Shown piece after piece: positions 5,905 to 7,714 of a stretch of DNA of 7,714 nucleotides (positions are counted from its first letter, which is position 1; each line of letters opens with the position of its first letter). The DNA lies in the NCBI GenBank assembly GCA_018334775.1, contig JAGXLJ010000045.1, positions 1 through 7,714 of the forward strand. Direction: 5' to 3'. The notes under the pieces are model-generated. The model was not told the DNA's origin, did no database searches, and worked only from the letters and a program-made list of their open reading frames with translations. The DNA comes from Halodesulfurarchaeum sp. GTDB taxonomy: Archaea > Halobacteriota > Halobacteria > Halobacteriales > Halobacteriaceae. Both the position numbers and the translations under genes were made by a program.

Positions 5905-7714
5905 TCAGTCGACTTCAGCCCGCGGGAGCCGGATACGAATGATGTTCCCCCGTGGTTCGTTCTCCTCGAATTCGAGAACGCCGTTCGAGTCCTCCACGAC
6001 GAGACTGACGAGCCACAATCCCAACCCGCTGCCGTGGTACAACGAACTGACTGGTTCCTCGCCGGTGAGCACCGTGCGTTCCATCTCGGGAATGGTGGGA
6101 TTCGAATCGGTCACTTCAACGATTACTGTCTCGTCAGTTGCCCACACAGCAACAGTTGCTGTCGGAGTCTCTTCGTCGGCATGACTGATCGCATTTGTGA
6201 GCAACTCTTTGATTGCCGTTCCGATGGCCGCACTGGCAGTGACACGGACCGACTCTTGCAGAGACGACCGGATGGTCGCGTTCGAATAGCGTGACTCGAT
6301 CTCTGATTTGATCCGGGTGATGACAGAGCCGATCTCGACTGTGCTGCGGGCCGGCGGATCCGCGAGGAACTTCGTAACCTGCCGTTCTTTCTCGACTGTC
6401 TCCAAGAGTTGATCACCGGTTTCGATAATCCGTGAGGCACGTGCCACATCCTCCTCCGTGGCCGCGTCTTTGAGCAGTTCGGCGTTCCCCTGGATGACGT
6501 TCATGTCGTTGTGAAAATTGTGCTGGAGCACCCGGTCGATCATCTGCAACTGGTGGAGCCGAGTGCGCCGGTCCGAGACGTCCCGGATGATGCTGATGAA
6601 CCCGACGATTTCGTCGTCGGCGTTTCTGAGATAGAACACGTTCGTTTCCCCGGGGAAGGTCTGGCCGGATTGCTTCTCATAGGTGACCGTGTGGGTGAAA
6701 TCCGGATCATCGATGTGGCCCTTCACCGCCTCACGAAACTCGTCGTAGTCCGCCTCGCCCGCATACACGGACTTTGCATGGTCGCCTTCGATTTCGGACA
6801 GTTCGTACCCGAAGCGGTCTGTGAATCCCTGATTGCAGTTGATGATCCGGCGATCCATATCAAACACGAGGATCGCATCCCGAATCGACTTGAACAGCGA
6901 TTGGTAGCGTTCCATCGATTCCTCGAGCCGTTCCCGGAGGCTCTCTCGCTCGGAAATGTCGGTCTGAATGGCGACAAAGGCCGTGAGAGTCCCGTCCCGG
7001 TCGGTAATCGGCGCGATCGTCTGATGAGCGTGATACAACTCACCGTCTTTCCGCCGGTTGATCAGACTCTCTTCCCAGACCTCCCCGGCCAATATCGTGT
7101 CCCACAGGTCCTCGAAGTAGGCCGCTGGCATCTCACCCGAGTTGAGAATGCGGGGGGTTTTACCGATGGCCTCTGCAGGTTCGTAGCCGGTCACGGCTTC
7201 GAAAGCCGGGTTCGCGTACTCGATAGTTCCGTCCACATCAGTCACGTAAATCGCGTGCCCAGCGGCTTCGACCGCTCGCCGAAAGCGACGCAGTTCGTAT
7301 TGGTTCGATCGCAACTCGCTGATGTCGCGGAAGATCAGGAGGACTGCCGGGGCGTTGTTCCATTCGATCGAGACCGCGGTCAGTTCGACGGGGGTTTTGC
7401 GCCCCTGCTGGCCGATAATCGTTTGCTCCAATCGGTCGACCCGACGCGCTCCACGCTGGATTGCTTCGATGGTCTCGGTGGTGATCGCTTCGGAGTCCGG
7501 GGCGACGATTTCGCCGACTGGCCGTCGCTCGAACTCGTAGAACGTGTCCACTTCGAATAACTCGAGGGCGGTTTCGTTCGCATATCTGAACGTTTCGTTC
7601 TGGACGATCACCATCGGGTCCAGTGCGGCTTCGAGAATGACTTTTGCCCTGGCCTCCGGATCGGTGATGGACCGTTGGGTGTGATGGGTTCCGATCGACT
7701 GTGCCTCTTCTCCC
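5905..7714 (-). CDS. Multi-PAS sensor histidine kinase (5' partial)
   Basis: Cytoplasmic signalling kinase that would phosphorylate a response regulator, not present here. 602 residues are visible and the frame stays open to the right edge. The ATG at 7614 falls inside the first PAS domain (ALDPMVIVQNETFRYANETA), so it is not the true start. Counting from that Met, PAS domains lie at about -12 to 100, 107-222 and 233-348. The phospho-acceptor helix has RVLQHNFHNDMNVIQGNAELL (361-381), with H365 the likely acceptor, as in the haloarchaeal HN-type H-box. The ATPase domain (460-567) has the N box ELLTNAISHA with N474, a G1 box reduced to VTDSNPTIP with D503 kept, and G2 GSGLGLWLV (528-536). No membrane helix or receiver domain is visible. 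The PAS2 domain lacks the LOV cysteine motif. The ligand is unknown. Confidence 0.93.
   Translation of the reverse strand, partial: GEEAQSIGTHHTQRSITDPEARAKVILEAALDPMVIVQNETFRYANETALELFEVDTFYEFERRPVGEIVAPDSEAITTETIEAIQRGARRVDRLEQTIIGQQGRKTPVELTAVSIEWNNAPAVLLIFRDISELRSNQYELRRFRRAVEAAGHAIYVTDVDGTIEYANPAFEAVTGYEPAEAIGKTPRILNSGEMPAAYFEDLWDTILAGEVWEESLINRRKDGELYHAHQTIAPITDRDGTLTAFVAIQTDISERESLRERLEESMERYQSLFKSIRDAILVFDMDRRIINCNQGFTDRFGYELSEIEGDHAKSVYAGEADYDEFREAVKGHIDDPDFTHTVTYEKQSGQTFPGETNVFYLRNADDEIVGFISIIRDVSDRRTRLHQLQMIDRVLQHNFHNDMNVIQGNAELLKDAATEEDVARASRIIETGDQLLETVEKERQVTKFLADPPARSTVEIGSVITRIKSEIESRYSNATIRSSLQESVRVTASAAIGTAIKELLTNAISHADEETPTATVAVWATDETVIVEVTDSNPTIPEMERTVLTGEEPVSSLYHGSGLGLWLVSLVVEDSNGVLEFEENEPRGNIIRIRLPRAEVD

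Noticed and set aside
5443..6294. A 283-residue plus-strand frame spanning the convergent DUF5787/kinase junction
   Set aside because: It overlaps both genes out of frame and encodes no recognisable protein.
6511..7560. A 349-residue open frame on the plus strand, antisense to the histidine kinase
   Set aside because: It mirrors the codon structure of the kinase gene, as happens in GC-rich genomes, and has no recognisable domain or promoter.

Overview
The window is from a haloarchaeon (class Halobacteria). The evidence is high GC, acidic proteins rich in Asp and Glu, archaeal information-processing genes, TATA-type promoters with almost no leader, and two families (DUF5787, DUF2892) of the haloarchaeal type. 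I cannot name a genus from the sequence alone. No RNA gene, CRISPR array, insertion sequence or phage gene was found. No gene-free stretch exceeds 300 bases; the longest is the 143-base divergent gap at 4444-4586.

Left block, minus strand, 4443 down to 1. This is a tightly packed conserved archaeal cluster. The first transcription unit is aIF2 gamma, an FCF1-like PIN protein, RNA polymerase subunit Rpo7 (RpoE'), Spt4 (RpoE'') and GTP-dependent dephospho-CoA kinase. Its junctions are a 4-base overlap, two zero-base gaps and a 2-base gap. After a 60-base gap with its own promoter come ribosomal proteins eS24 and eS27 and the Kae1-Bud32 fusion, joined by overlaps of 1 and 3 bases. The last gene runs off the left edge just as the kinase part begins. 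Together these genes cover start-tRNA delivery, the polymerase stalk and elongation factor, ribosome parts and probably rRNA processing, the t6A tRNA modification, and the last step of CoA synthesis.

Right block. Two plus-strand genes diverge from aIF2 gamma: a 68-residue DUF2892 membrane protein (4587-4793) and a 334-residue DUF5787 protein (4866-5870) with a clear leaderless promoter. The DUF5787 protein shows a motif layout that suggests a PD-(D/E)XK nuclease fold, and a C-terminal Cys group. Convergent with it is a multi-PAS sensor histidine kinase (5905-7714, minus) whose 5' end lies beyond the right edge.

Most of the window is ordinary core haloarchaeal genome. The item most worth a second look is the DUF5787 protein. 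Lesser points are the reduced zinc knuckle in aIF2 gamma, the altered ATP-binding box in the kinase, and inverted repeats in the divergent promoter region. I do not see evidence for a new multi-gene system.
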